Assembly: GCA_001825565.1 (NCBI GenBank)
Contig: MHXM01000078.1
Span: 1 to 20,753 of the forward strand
DNA from: Desulfuromonadaceae bacterium GWC2_58_13
GTDB lineage: Bacteria > Desulfobacterota > Desulfuromonadia > Desulfuromonadales > Trichloromonadaceae
Direction of reading: 5' to 3'
Length of the DNA: 20,753 nt
In this document: piece after piece, positions 7,247 through 14,427 of the stretch
How the letters are laid out: each line of letters begins with the position of its first letter
Position numbering within the stretch: the first letter of the stretch is position 1
Made by a program: the position numbers and the translations under genes
Notes under the pieces: model-generated
What the model saw: only the letters and a program-made list of their open reading frames with translations
What the model was told of the DNA's origin: nothing
Database searches by the model: none

Positions 7247-7477
7247 ATGTTCAAGGAAACGGGTCTCATCTTAGCAATCTGCGCATTTTCACTCTACATC
7301 ATCGGTGGCCTTGCGACATTCACCGGCGCCGGGATCGTCATTATCGTCGGTAAAGATGACCTCTTCGGCTGGGGGCAGGGAACGGGAATCGGTTATCTTT
7401 TCATCTGCGTCGGATTGTGTCTTTCGATCTTGGGTGTGCTTTTCATGCGGATTTTCCGCAATCGTGGACCGCGTTGA
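7247..7477 (+). CDS. Small two-helix membrane protein of unknown function
   Basis: I do not recognise this 76-residue protein. It consists of two hydrophobic segments (about residues 5-34 and 47-69) joined by a short polar turn KDDLFGWGQGTG, and it ends in a basic tail MRIFRNRGPR, which suggests a hairpin topology with both ends in the cytoplasm. The ATG at 7247 is chosen over an upstream in-frame TTG because AAGGA precedes it by about 9 bases and the hydrophobic helix then starts normally. It has its own putative promoter and shares a bidirectional terminator with atpE, so it is a monocistronic unit between the electron transfer and ATP synthase genes. That position hints at energy metabolism but proves nothing. 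Confidence 0.65.
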   Translation: MFKETGLILAICAFSLYIIGGLATFTGAGIVIIVGKDDLFGWGQGTGIGYLFICVGLCLSILGVLFMRIFRNRGPR

Positions 7478-7497
7478 CCATAACGGCGCACATTTAA

Positions 7498-7536
7498 TAA
7501 AAAAGGGGCGCGTCCTTGCGGACACGCCCCTTTTTA
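7498..7536. terminator. Bidirectional terminator between the small membrane protein and atpE
   Basis: The stem is GGGGCG-c-GTCC / GGAC-a-CGCCCC around a TTGC loop (7505-7530), with an A-run on the left (7498-7504) and five T on the right (7531-7535). It therefore works on both strands and ends the convergent small gene and the F0 operon. Confidence 0.88.
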
Positions 7537-7554
7537 CGTTTCAATAATCGAAAC

Positions 7555-7821
7555 TTACTTGGCAGCCAGTTCCATCACTTTTTCGGTGAAGGGGTTGGCG
7601 AACAGGATGATCATGGCAACAACGAAAACGTAGATGGCCAGGGACTCGACCATGGCGAGACCGATCATCATGGTGGTCAGGATTTTACCGCTGGCGCCGG
7701 GATTGCGGGCAACACCTTCAACAGCGCTTTTGATGGCCAGACCCTGGCCGATGCCGGTTCCGAAAGAACCGAGACCCATGCCGATACCGGCGGCGATCAT
7801 GCTCCAAGCAAAAAATTCCAT
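7555..7821 (-). CDS. atpE: F0F1 ATP synthase subunit c
   Basis: This 88-residue two-helix proteolipid forms the rotating c-ring of F0 in the inner membrane. Helix 1 has the glycine-rich packing pattern GIGMGLGSFGTGIGQG, the polar loop has the conserved ARNPGA, and helix 2 carries the ion-binding Glu59 in MVESLAIY. Gln26 (GIGQG), Ser60 and Tyr64 accompany the glutamate. These positions correspond to the sodium ligands known from Ilyobacter tartaricus (Gln32, Glu65, Ser66, Tyr70), but the following threonine of that protein is Leu61 here. The ATG at 7821 has GAGGAG at about 7 bases. It is the last gene of the atpZ-I-B-E operon, 78 bases after atpB, with a terminator 19 bases beyond its stop. 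Confidence 0.97.
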   Translation of the reverse strand: MEFFAWSMIAAGIGMGLGSFGTGIGQGLAIKSAVEGVARNPGASGKILTTMMIGLAMVESLAIYVFVVAMIILFANPFTEKVMELAAK

Positions 7822-7860
7822 GTTTCTACTCCTCTTCTGTTTTTCCGCGGTTTGATTGTT

Positions 7861-7875
7861 CCTATACGGTATAGG
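7861..7875. repeat. 15-bp perfect palindrome between atpB and atpE
   Basis: CCTATAC-G-GTATAGG is a perfect 7-bp inverted repeat with a single central base in the 78-base atpB-atpE gap. It could be a small stem-loop affecting message processing or stability before the highly expressed c subunit, or an operator-like site. Confidence 0.45.
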
Positions 7876-7899
7876 ACTTAATTCCCGGGATCGGGAAAA

Positions 7900-8574
7900 T
7901 CAATGGGCTTCTTCAAGGGCGCCCGCGATGTAGATCATCGCCAGCAAGGTAAAGACGAAGGTCTGAATCAAGGCAACCAGAACCCCCATCAGCATCATCG
8001 GCACCGGCAGCAAGAACGGCACCAGCAACATGAAAATCATCAACACGATTTCATGACCATACATATTGCCGAAAAGACGTAACGAGAGCGACAGGGGACG
8101 GGCCAGATGACCGATAATCTCGATAATAAAGATCAATGGCGCCAGCGCCGCAATCGGCCCCATGAAGTGTTTCAGATAAGCAAAGCCGTGTTCCTTGACC
8201 CCCACAATGTGGGTCATGGCAAAAACGGTGAGGGCCAGAGCCACGTTGGTATTCAGGCTGGCCGTAGGCGGATAGAAGCCGGGGATCAAGCCCACCAGGT
8301 TCGATACCAGGATAAACAGGGCAAAAGTCGCCAGCAAGGGAAAATAAGCCTTGCCTTTGTGCCCCATGGTATCCTCGATGAGATTTTCAATCCCGGAGAC
8401 AACCACTTCCATCAGATTCTGCCAACCGGCGGGAACCATCTTGACAGCACGGGCCGCAATTAAGGCCAGGACAATCAACAGAAGCATGACGAACCATGTA
8501 TATGTGACATGGTTGCCAACATGCATATTCAATTGCCCTTCGAGCCACTGAAGAAAAAGAAAAGGATGTGTCAT
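7900..8574 (-). CDS. atpB: F0F1 ATP synthase subunit a
   Basis: The 224-residue polytopic membrane protein is the F0 stator subunit that forms the ion half-channels against the c-ring. The family hallmark is present: LSLSLRLFGNMYGHEIVL in the penultimate helix, with the essential arginine in LRLFGN. The upstream helix segment FFIIEIIGHLARP-like and the terminal ALIQTFVFTLLAMIYIAGA are also typical. The length is normal for this subunit in Desulfuromonadales. The ATG overlaps the atpI stop by 4 bases (ATGA), pointing to translational coupling; an AGGAGG lies about 12 bases upstream, inside atpI. The partner b and delta subunit genes are not in the window. Confidence 0.97.
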   Translation of the reverse strand: MTHPFLFLQWLEGQLNMHVGNHVTYTWFVMLLLIVLALIAARAVKMVPAGWQNLMEVVVSGIENLIEDTMGHKGKAYFPLLATFALFILVSNLVGLIPGFYPPTASLNTNVALALTVFAMTHIVGVKEHGFAYLKHFMGPIAALAPLIFIIEIIGHLARPLSLSLRLFGNMYGHEIVLMIFMLLVPFLLPVPMMLMGVLVALIQTFVFTLLAMIYIAGALEEAH

Positions 8575-8960
8575 GACTTGTTACTGCCTCCTTGATCAAA
8601 CAATCGCTTTATGGTCGTGCCAAGAACATTCAACAGCACCACCGAGAGCCCGACTGCCAATGCGATGAGATCGACTTGCGCCTTGACTATGAGTAGAAAA
8701 AGCGCACTCCCCAATGCGGCCAGGCGAACAAAATAACCGAATTGAAAACTTTTCGCGGCAAACTGAGACGGTTCCCCAAGCAACCGGCACAGGGCATTAT
8801 AACGCCAGTAATAACCAAGAATCACCAGCAGTCCGCCCGAAAGAACCCCCAGAGTTACCGGCACCGAGCGCCACAGCAGGCTGACAAGAACATAACCGGC
8901 GAGGATGATCCAGTTGCGCCGGGACAGGGCACTCAGCAGTTGTTCATCCTGACTTGCCAC
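8571..8960 (-). CDS. atpI: ATP synthase subunit I (AtpI-like)
   Basis: This 129-residue protein has four hydrophobic helices (roughly 15-33, 36-50, 71-92 and 94-113) and a basic C-terminus, typical of AtpI, the small membrane protein at the head of ATP synthase operons. AtpI is thought to help c-ring assembly or stability, or to take part in Mg2+ handling with AtpZ. The start is GTG at 8960, preceded by AGGGAG; it overlaps the end of atpZ by 17 bases and its stop overlaps the atpB start by 4. The family is weakly conserved, so the assignment leans on topology and on the operon position. Confidence 0.82.
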   Translation of the reverse strand: MASQDEQLLSALSRRNWIILAGYVLVSLLWRSVPVTLGVLSGGLLVILGYYWRYNALCRLLGEPSQFAAKSFQFGYFVRLAALGSALFLLIVKAQVDLIALAVGLSVVLLNVLGTTIKRLFDQGGSNKS

Positions 8961-9201
8961 CGTCTCCCTGATTATCCTCTTTCTGCCGCCGCAATTCCCG
9001 CTCGGTCAGAATATACACATTGCGAAACGCCGAAACGATGCCCAACCCGAGGAAAATCAGAGTAAACCATGGATTCGTATCGAATTTCTTGTCCAGCCAC
9101 CAACCCATGGCGAGACCGATCATGGTCGACGCCACCATGGAGATTCCAACACTTGAAAGAAACCCAAGTGATTTGAATAGTTGGTGCCTGTCTTCGCGCA
9201 T
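8944..9201 (-). CDS. atpZ: AtpZ/AtpI-family F0 accessory protein
   Basis: The 85-residue protein has two transmembrane helices (about 13-34 and 43-64). The signature GWWLDKKFDTNPWFTLIFLG and the following AFRNVYIL are typical of the AtpZ family (putative F0F1 ATPase subunit Ca2+/Mg2+ transporter). It is the first gene of the F0 operon and overlaps atpI by 17 bases. The ATG at 9201 has only a weak GGA upstream. It lies 98 bases from the methyltransferase gene, and a promoter-like sequence occupies that gap. Confidence 0.85.
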   Translation of the reverse strand: MREDRHQLFKSLGFLSSVGISMVASTMIGLAMGWWLDKKFDTNPWFTLIFLGLGIVSAFRNVYILTERELRRQKEDNQGDGGKSG

Positions 9202-9245
9202 CGAGGCGGGTTCCGCAATCCGTTATATAGGTGAAAAACCTGCAT

Positions 9246-9274
9246 TAAGTATCACATGGACCAGACGATGTCAA
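9246..9274 (-). promoter_or_regulatory. Putative promoter of the atpZIBE operon
   Basis: On the minus strand a perfect -35 TTGACA (9269-9274) is followed after 17 bases by TACTTA (9246-9251), a weak -10. It is the only promoter-like sequence in the 98-base gap before atpZ, so the operon need not depend on read-through from the methyltransferase gene. Confidence 0.5.
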
Positions 9275-9299
9275 TTGTTTTTGGTTCCCTTTTCCCCGT

Positions 9300-10049
9300 C
9301 TATTCATCGCCCCGCTTGCGTCCCTTCCAGTCCCGGACACTCCAGGCGATCTGGGTCCACATCCCCCGCAACATCAGCAGCTCGCGGCGGTCAAGTCCGG
9401 CACGCTGGTGAATCTGCCGCAGGCGGTTCATCACCCCTTCGGGCTTTTTCTGGTTGAGAAAAGCGATCCGCGACAATACGCTTTCGATCTGCCCGAACAG
9501 CCCCTCGATATCCCCCTGTTCCGGCAGGTCGCGCTCCGCCGCTACTTGAGTCGTCCGGGGAGGCCTGGCGAGTTCGTGAACGAACAGCAGCACCGCCTGC
9601 GCTAGATTAATGGAGCCGACCTCGGCCGAGGTGGCGATGGTGGCGGCATGGGAACACTGGGCCACCTCGTCGCTGGTCAGACCGACATCCTCGCGGCCGA
9701 ACACCAGTCCCATTCGCCCGCCCGCCGGCAGCTCCCCGTGCAATGCCGGTACCTCCGCAATATCGAGCAATTCGCCGCGCAGACGGCCACTGCGCCGGGT
9801 AGTCGCCACGGTCAGATGCAAGTCGGCGATGGCGGCGGGCAGGTCGGCAAAAACCCGCGCCTGCCCGAGCAGATGGTGGGCGGCCACGGCAAATTTGCGA
9901 GCCTCGGGATGCAGGTACTGGCAGGGATTGACCAGACGCAGGTCACACACCCCGAAATTGGCCATGGCCCGACAGACCATGCCGATATTTCCCGGACTCT
10001 GGGGTTCGACCAGCACGATGGCCAGGGTATCGATGGATAGGGCCGGCAT
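9300..10049 (-). CDS. trmJ: TrmJ-family tRNA 2'-O-ribose methyltransferase (SPOUT)
   Basis: The 249-residue protein has the three SPOUT motifs of the TrmH/TrmJ group. Motif 1 is PGNIGMVCRAMANFG (residues 19-33, with Asn21 and the catalytic-type Arg27). Motif 2 is GLVFGREDVGLTSDEV (114-129), and motif 3 is VGSINLAQAVLLF (144-156), which forms the knotted AdoMet site. The C-terminal helical extension with FLNQKKPEGVMNRLRQIHQR is typical of TrmJ, which methylates the ribose at position 32 of the tRNA anticodon loop. Other members of this group modify rRNA, so the substrate is inferred. The ATG at 10049 has AGGAG at about 6 bases. It stands upstream of the ATP synthase genes but probably as a separate unit. 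Confidence 0.88.
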   Translation of the reverse strand: MPALSIDTLAIVLVEPQSPGNIGMVCRAMANFGVCDLRLVNPCQYLHPEARKFAVAAHHLLGQARVFADLPAAIADLHLTVATTRRSGRLRGELLDIAEVPALHGELPAGGRMGLVFGREDVGLTSDEVAQCSHAATIATSAEVGSINLAQAVLLFVHELARPPRTTQVAAERDLPEQGDIEGLFGQIESVLSRIAFLNQKKPEGVMNRLRQIHQRAGLDRRELLMLRGMWTQIAWSVRDWKGRKRGDE

Positions 10050-10081
10050 GGAATCTCCTGTTCTTCACCCGGTCGGCGGGA

Positions 10082-10306
10082 CTAGGGTTCTAATCCGAGC
10101 AACTTGTTGATTAATTGGCGGTATTTCTGTTCGATGAGGTGACGCTTCTTTTTGAAGGGGTTGGTGAGTTCCTCGCCAGCCTTGAAGTCTTTTTCAAGAA
10201 ACGCAGGTTGCCGAGCCGCCGGCGTGGCCAATCGTCTTTTCACTAAAGGCCCGGGCCGGGAGCAGCACATCAAACACCGTCGCGGGAGGATTTTCTGGCA
10301 TGGCAC
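10082..10306 (-). pseudogene. Small hypothetical ORF, apparently split by a frameshift
   Basis: Two overlapping minus-strand frames seem to make one small gene. A good AGAGGT site precedes an ATG at 10301 whose frame (MPENPPATVFDVLLPARAFS...) stops after 35 codons at 10194. A second frame, open from a GTG at 10306 to 10082, looks non-coding at its start but protein-like after about residue 36 (EKDFKAGEELTNPFKKKRH to INKLLGLEP). Joining them near 10195-10215 would give a protein of about 74 residues with a charged helical C-terminus. I recognise no family. It may be a decayed gene, a sequencing error, or just chance. It lies 32 bases upstream of trmJ on the same strand. Confidence 0.35.
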
Positions 10307-10510
10307 ACCTCTTTAATCAGATGGGGATACTGTACCCGAGATGCCGCGGGTGAGGCAACAGGACACTGGCGCCCATTTTTAAATTGGGGTAATCTGGGGA
10401 AAATCCGATCATCCAGACGGCAACCGTCGCTGCTGCCTGGCGGCAAAACCAGACGCAATCCGCCGAGCTACTTAAACCGACCGAAGCGAGTATTTCAAGG
10501 AAAAACCTCT

Positions 10511-11218
10511 ATGTGGAGTCGGCTTAAAATCGAAATTTGCCGTCAGCAGAGCAGCTTTGACCGACAACTCCGGGACGTCATTGAAGACTATGCGCGGCGA
10601 GGAGGAAGGATTTTCTGCGGCAAGGGCTGTCGCAACTGCTGTACCCTGACCGTCAACGCCGGCTACACCGAAGCGCTGTTGGTCGCCCAAAGCCTGACCG
10701 CAGCCCAAGCAACGGCACTGGACGACTACGTAGCCCGGCTGCGCCGGCTGCTGCCGGGAATTACCGACCTCAAGGCCTACCTTAAAATGCAACGGCAACA
10801 GCTGGGTGACTGCCCGTTTCTGGCTGGGGAGGGCACCTGCGGCATCTATCCGGTGCGTCCCTTTGCCTGCCGGGCGCTTCTCTCCACCCGTCCGGCCGAT
10901 TGGTGCGAAGTCGATTTTGGCGCCCTGCCGGCGATTGAAAAACAGTTGTTCATGGCCAGCCTCGACCGCAGCGTCGTCGACTTCCCCACCCATTACCTGG
11001 CGGCACCCCGGGAAATCGGCCGGCAATTGGAGTCGGAGGCACTCTTGGAGATGGCCCAAGCATTCGGTTTTTCGCTCTCCGGAAACCTCCCCTACCTGGT
11101 CTGGCTGGAAAAAAACTACCGTCTGAGCGAAAAAATCGGGGAGGGGAAAGAGGCCACCGGCGCTCTGCTGGAAAGTGCGGGATTGGATCTTCCCTTCGTG
11201 ATTCTGTCGGGACTTTAA
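10511..11218 (+). CDS. YkgJ-family cysteine cluster protein (putative Zn/Fe-chelating)
   Basis: The 235-residue cytoplasmic protein carries the family signature: C36-x3-C40-x2-CC (CGKGCRNCC, residues 36-44), then C101 in GDCPFL, C110 in GTCGIY and C120 in RPFACR, with a further C132. The CxIYxxRPxxC part matches the CxxCxxCC metal-chelating domain family. The C-terminal 100 residues are helical with no other motif. The molecular role of these proteins is not established; metal or Fe-S cluster binding is inferred from the cysteines. The ATG at 10511 has AAGGA about 9 bases upstream. The gene is divergent from the small ORF before it and is followed by a long palindromic terminator. The 10307-10510 gap contains no clear promoter. 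Confidence 0.85.
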   Translation: MWSRLKIEICRQQSSFDRQLRDVIEDYARRGGRIFCGKGCRNCCTLTVNAGYTEALLVAQSLTAAQATALDDYVARLRRLLPGITDLKAYLKMQRQQLGDCPFLAGEGTCGIYPVRPFACRALLSTRPADWCEVDFGALPAIEKQLFMASLDRSVVDFPTHYLAAPREIGRQLESEALLEMAQAFGFSLSGNLPYLVWLEKNYRLSEKIGEGKEATGALLESAGLDLPFVILSGL

Positions 11219-11265
11219 CCGCCTTCTCCTTCGCCTTGTTCATTCAAAATGCGGGAAACCCGTGG

Positions 11266-11315
11266 CGACATTTAAAAGGGCTCAGCTGAAATCAGCTGAG
11301 CCCTTTTAAATGTCG
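11266..11315. terminator. 50-bp near-perfect palindrome, bidirectional terminator
   Basis: The 24-bp arms (11266-11289 and 11292-11315) are exactly complementary and are separated by only AA. The core is GGGCTCAGCTGA/TCAGCTGAGCCC; AAAA and TTTT flank it, and complementarity continues another 8 bp past the T-run. It stands between the convergent cysteine-cluster gene and the chemoreceptor gene, so termination on both strands is its likely job. The arms are longer than termination needs. Confidence 0.85.
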
Positions 11316-11385
11316 GATTTCGAGACTCCCGTGCTGGTCGGTCATCGGCGCCAAACACCGGGGATTCTTTCCAGAATCATCCCCT

Positions 11386-13539
11386 TTATTCTCCCCAGCC
11401 ATCTTGCGTATCGTCATCCCCAAAGGACAACGGGTCCATCGCGACGGCAGGAAGAGACTGCGAACCGCTCAGTTTGATTAGATTGGATCCATTTTTTAAT
11501 TTGAAGCGCGCCAAAATATCCTGCAAATGATTGGCCTGACTTGAGAGTTCCTCTGCCGCGGAAGCACTTTCCTCCGAATTTGCCGTATTCTGTTGGGTGA
11601 CCTGATCGATTTGGGTCAATCCAACGTTGACCTGAGCAATCCCCTGGGCTTGTTCATTCGAAGCCGCCGCAATTTCCGCCACCAGATCGGTTACCTTGCT
11701 TATCCCTTTGACGATTTCATCAAGGGAATCAGCCGTTTTATTGGCGATCTGCGAACCGGTCGCCACTTTTTTAACGGAACCCTCAATCAGTTCCGCCGTT
11801 TCCTGGGCGGCTTTGGCACTACGAGCAGCAAGGTTGCGAACTTCTTCGGCAACGACTGCAAACCCTTTGCCATGCTGTCCGGCTCGCGCCGCCTCAACGG
11901 CGGCATTCAACGCCAGCAGGTTGGTTTGAAAAGCAATTTCGTCAATGGTCTTGATGATTTTCGATATACTCTGGCTTGAGGCGTTGATCTCCCCCATGGC
12001 TTCAACCATCTCCACCATCTGAGAATTACCGCCTTCGGCCGCCTGCTTCGCCTGCGTCGCCAACTGGCTAGCCAAACTGGCATTTTCAGCGTTTAGCTTG
12101 GTCTGCGAAGCCATTTGGCTCATGGAACTGGTAATCTGCTCCAACGAGCTCGCCGATTCCGTAGCCCCCTGCGAGAGGGACTGGCTGGAATCCGACACCT
12201 GAGCACTGCCCGAGGCAATCTGCTCCCCCGCCAGCTTGACTTGGCCGAGAATCTCATTGAGATCTTCCCCCAGCGTTTTGATGGCGCCACGGATCAGGTC
12301 CCGCTCATCACGAGGGGTGATGCTGAAGGTAATGTCCCCGTGGGCGAGTTTCTGCAACGCGGCCACGATTTCATTTTGCAGACTTTCAGCGAAGGCGTCC
12401 ATGGTTCGCGCCATGTCCCCGATCTCGTCATCACGAACCAATTGCAGCCGTTGGTCAAGGTGACCACGCTCCAATGCATTAAGCATCGCAACGGTTTTCG
12501 CCAGGGGCCGGGCAATGCTTCGAGCAATGGACAGGCCCAGAACAACGGCAACGGCAACACCAACCAGAAGCGCAATGGCCACCAGCCATATCATCGATCG
12601 GGCCAGGCCTTCCCCCGCCTCGACACTCTGGGCCACGGAATTTTCGGTAGCCTGCACGATGGAATCCAGCTTTATTTCAGCCGCGGCCAACAACCCGACG
12701 GTCACATCCTGACCATGGCGCACCAGTTCGTCATAGAGAGCCAGAGCTTCGTTGATCGGGGTTTTTACGTTGGCGACATACTGCTGAATACTCTCAATGC
12801 TGGGCAATACTTCAGCGATGTAAACGTCCTTGGCCAGCTCGGATTCGTCTATTTCCAGAAAATCGGAGATGGTGCCGACCGCGCGATACACCTCCTTGAT
12901 CTGGTATTGCAGGTGCTTTACCGCTTCCTGCACCTGGGGGTTTTCCACTTGAAGTCCACCGAGCCATTGCACGAACGAGGATTGCTCGGGATCGAGATTT
13001 CCCTCGAAGGGCGTCTGTTCAAGGACCGATTTCACCGACTCGGCCGCCCAGGTCTTGTATTCGCCCAAATATCCCTCAAGCTGCGCCTCTAGTTTTTGCG
13101 GGTTTTCAATCCGCAGGGCATCGATTTTTGCGCTCAATTGCAAAAACAGATCGACATCGGCCTGGAGATCTTTCCAGGTGTTCAGAAAACCGCCAAACTC
13201 GCCCGTCGACTCATTCAAATTGCCCGATGCCCGGTACGTTTCAATCGCATTGCCGGCGTCGTGCAGAACCCGATTGATGTTGGCATATTCCTCATTGCGC
13301 CGGTCGATGGACAATGCTGGATTAAGCAGAGCCTGTTCTGAGGCCTTGATCTCCTGAAGGGCTCCCTTCAGAGTCAAAATCTGCCGCAAGGCAGGCACCT
13401 CCTCCGTGCCGAGCTGCCTGACATTACCCCTCAACTGGCTAAGTCCATACCAGCCGACCAGGCCGATCAGAGCACAAATCCCTGCGACCACAGAAAATCC
13501 CAGTATCAGCTTTTTCTGCAGCGTAAATTTCAGCGACAT
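11386..13539 (-). CDS. Methyl-accepting chemotaxis protein
   Basis: The 717-residue receptor has an N-terminal helix (about 10-30), a long all-helical periplasmic domain to about 310, and a second membrane helix (about 314-338). A HAMP domain follows at about 339-392, then a second HAMP-like segment (LAHGDITFSITPRDERD), and the cytoplasmic coiled coil. The hairpin tip is conserved: IDEIAFQTNLLALNAAVEAA then GKGFAVVAEEVRNLAARS, which binds CheW and CheA. The C-terminus ends in an acidic tail with a DGWGE terminus that might tether adaptation enzymes. The periplasmic domain, with its helical-bundle character, has no motif that names a ligand. The ATG at 13539 has AGGAA upstream. A PstS-like binding protein gene lies just upstream on the same strand, but a terminator separates the two. 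Confidence 0.96.
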   Translation of the reverse strand: MSLKFTLQKKLILGFSVVAGICALIGLVGWYGLSQLRGNVRQLGTEEVPALRQILTLKGALQEIKASEQALLNPALSIDRRNEEYANINRVLHDAGNAIETYRASGNLNESTGEFGGFLNTWKDLQADVDLFLQLSAKIDALRIENPQKLEAQLEGYLGEYKTWAAESVKSVLEQTPFEGNLDPEQSSFVQWLGGLQVENPQVQEAVKHLQYQIKEVYRAVGTISDFLEIDESELAKDVYIAEVLPSIESIQQYVANVKTPINEALALYDELVRHGQDVTVGLLAAAEIKLDSIVQATENSVAQSVEAGEGLARSMIWLVAIALLVGVAVAVVLGLSIARSIARPLAKTVAMLNALERGHLDQRLQLVRDDEIGDMARTMDAFAESLQNEIVAALQKLAHGDITFSITPRDERDLIRGAIKTLGEDLNEILGQVKLAGEQIASGSAQVSDSSQSLSQGATESASSLEQITSSMSQMASQTKLNAENASLASQLATQAKQAAEGGNSQMVEMVEAMGEINASSQSISKIIKTIDEIAFQTNLLALNAAVEAARAGQHGKGFAVVAEEVRNLAARSAKAAQETAELIEGSVKKVATGSQIANKTADSLDEIVKGISKVTDLVAEIAAASNEQAQGIAQVNVGLTQIDQVTQQNTANSEESASAAEELSSQANHLQDILARFKLKNGSNLIKLSGSQSLPAVAMDPLSFGDDDTQDGWGE

Positions 13540-13590
13540 AGCTCATTCCTATCCATGAATTTTTAGCAATCCTGCATGACTCCGCGGTTA

Positions 13591-13626
13591 GAAAAGTCGC
13601 CCCGGCCTAAACCGGGGCGACTTTTC
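13591..13626 (-). terminator. Intrinsic terminator after the PstS-like gene
   Basis: Perfect 15-bp arms (13591-13605 and 13612-13626) flank a 6-base loop, with GTCGCCCCGG cores and AAAA/TTTT edges. It begins 7 bases after the PstS-like stop and separates it from the chemoreceptor gene, which then needs a promoter within 13540-13590. Confidence 0.85.
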
Positions 13627-13632
13627 AGCGGA

Positions 13633-14427
13633 TCATTCAACAATGTGTTTTTTGCCTTCCTCGGAAAGGAAAAAATCTATGATTTTCTTTACTTCCGGGG
13701 TCGGGTCGCCAATGGTGATGAGCGCCAGCGGACGCTTGATTTCGGCGGTATTGACGATCTTGGCGTTACCGGGATTGAGGTTATAGAAACCTTTGCTCAC
13801 GGCGCCTACGCCACCGGGATTGCCGGAAACTTCGTTGATTTCAAGGCGGGTACTTTTGACTTCGATGGCCTGGGCCGCGTAATCGGCTTTTTTCATGACC
13901 ATCGACTGGAACACGGCCTTGGTGGAGCTGCCGGCGTGGCTGGTAACCACTTGAACGGGCAGGTCGGGGCCGCCAACATCCTTCCAATTGGTCACCTTCC
14001 CGGCATTAAGATCGGCCAGTTGCGCCCAGGTCAATTCGTCGATGGGATTGGCCACGTTCACGATCGGCACAATGACATCTTCGGTGATAATGTGAAACTG
14101 CAGATTCTCCGGCACAACCATTTCCGGCTTGCCGTCTTCCTTGAGTACCTTCTGAGCGCTCTGGATGCTTTCTTCCAAAGTGTTCGAGGAAATCGCCACA
14201 TTGGTTTTGCCTTCGAACAGCGCTAACATCCCCTTGCCGGTACCGACACCGAACACCTTGATGGATACACCGGTGGTCTTTTCCAGCGCTTCCGCGCCAG
14301 GCTCAAGGAATCGTTTCTGACAGGTAGTCGACCCCCAGAGAGCAACCTGTTCGGCAAATGCCGGGACAGCCATGATCACAACCCAAACCAAAACCAACAG
14401 CCCCTGTTTCCAAAATTTTCCAGTCAC
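13633..14427 (-). CDS. PstS-like periplasmic substrate-binding protein, orphan
   Basis: The 264-residue protein has a clear signal peptide (residues 1-25, AFA cleavage) and then a PBP-like fold of the phosphate-binding COG0226 type. Recognisable parts are LWGSTTCQKRFLEPGAEAL, GVGTGKGMLALFEGKTNVAI, LTWAQLADLNAGKVTNWKDVG and HAGSSTKAVF, in the order seen in PstS-like proteins. There are no pstC, pstA or pstB genes beside it, so it may serve a distant transporter, another oxyanion, or sensing. The start is GTG at 14427, with GAGGAGG about 7 bases upstream. The neighbouring chemoreceptor on the same strand suggests a sensory partnership, but a terminator between them argues against a shared message. 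Confidence 0.85.
   Translation of the reverse strand: MTGKFWKQGLLVLVWVVIMAVPAFAEQVALWGSTTCQKRFLEPGAEALEKTTGVSIKVFGVGTGKGMLALFEGKTNVAISSNTLEESIQSAQKVLKEDGKPEMVVPENLQFHIITEDVIVPIVNVANPIDELTWAQLADLNAGKVTNWKDVGGPDLPVQVVTSHAGSSTKAVFQSMVMKKADYAAQAIEVKSTRLEINEVSGNPGGVGAVSKGFYNLNPGNAKIVNTAEIKRPLALITIGDPTPEVKKIIDFFLSEEGKKHIVE

Noticed and set aside
12115..13092. Plus-strand 325-codon open frame
   Set aside because: It is antisense to the chemoreceptor periplasmic and HAMP region; the composition is that of a shadow.
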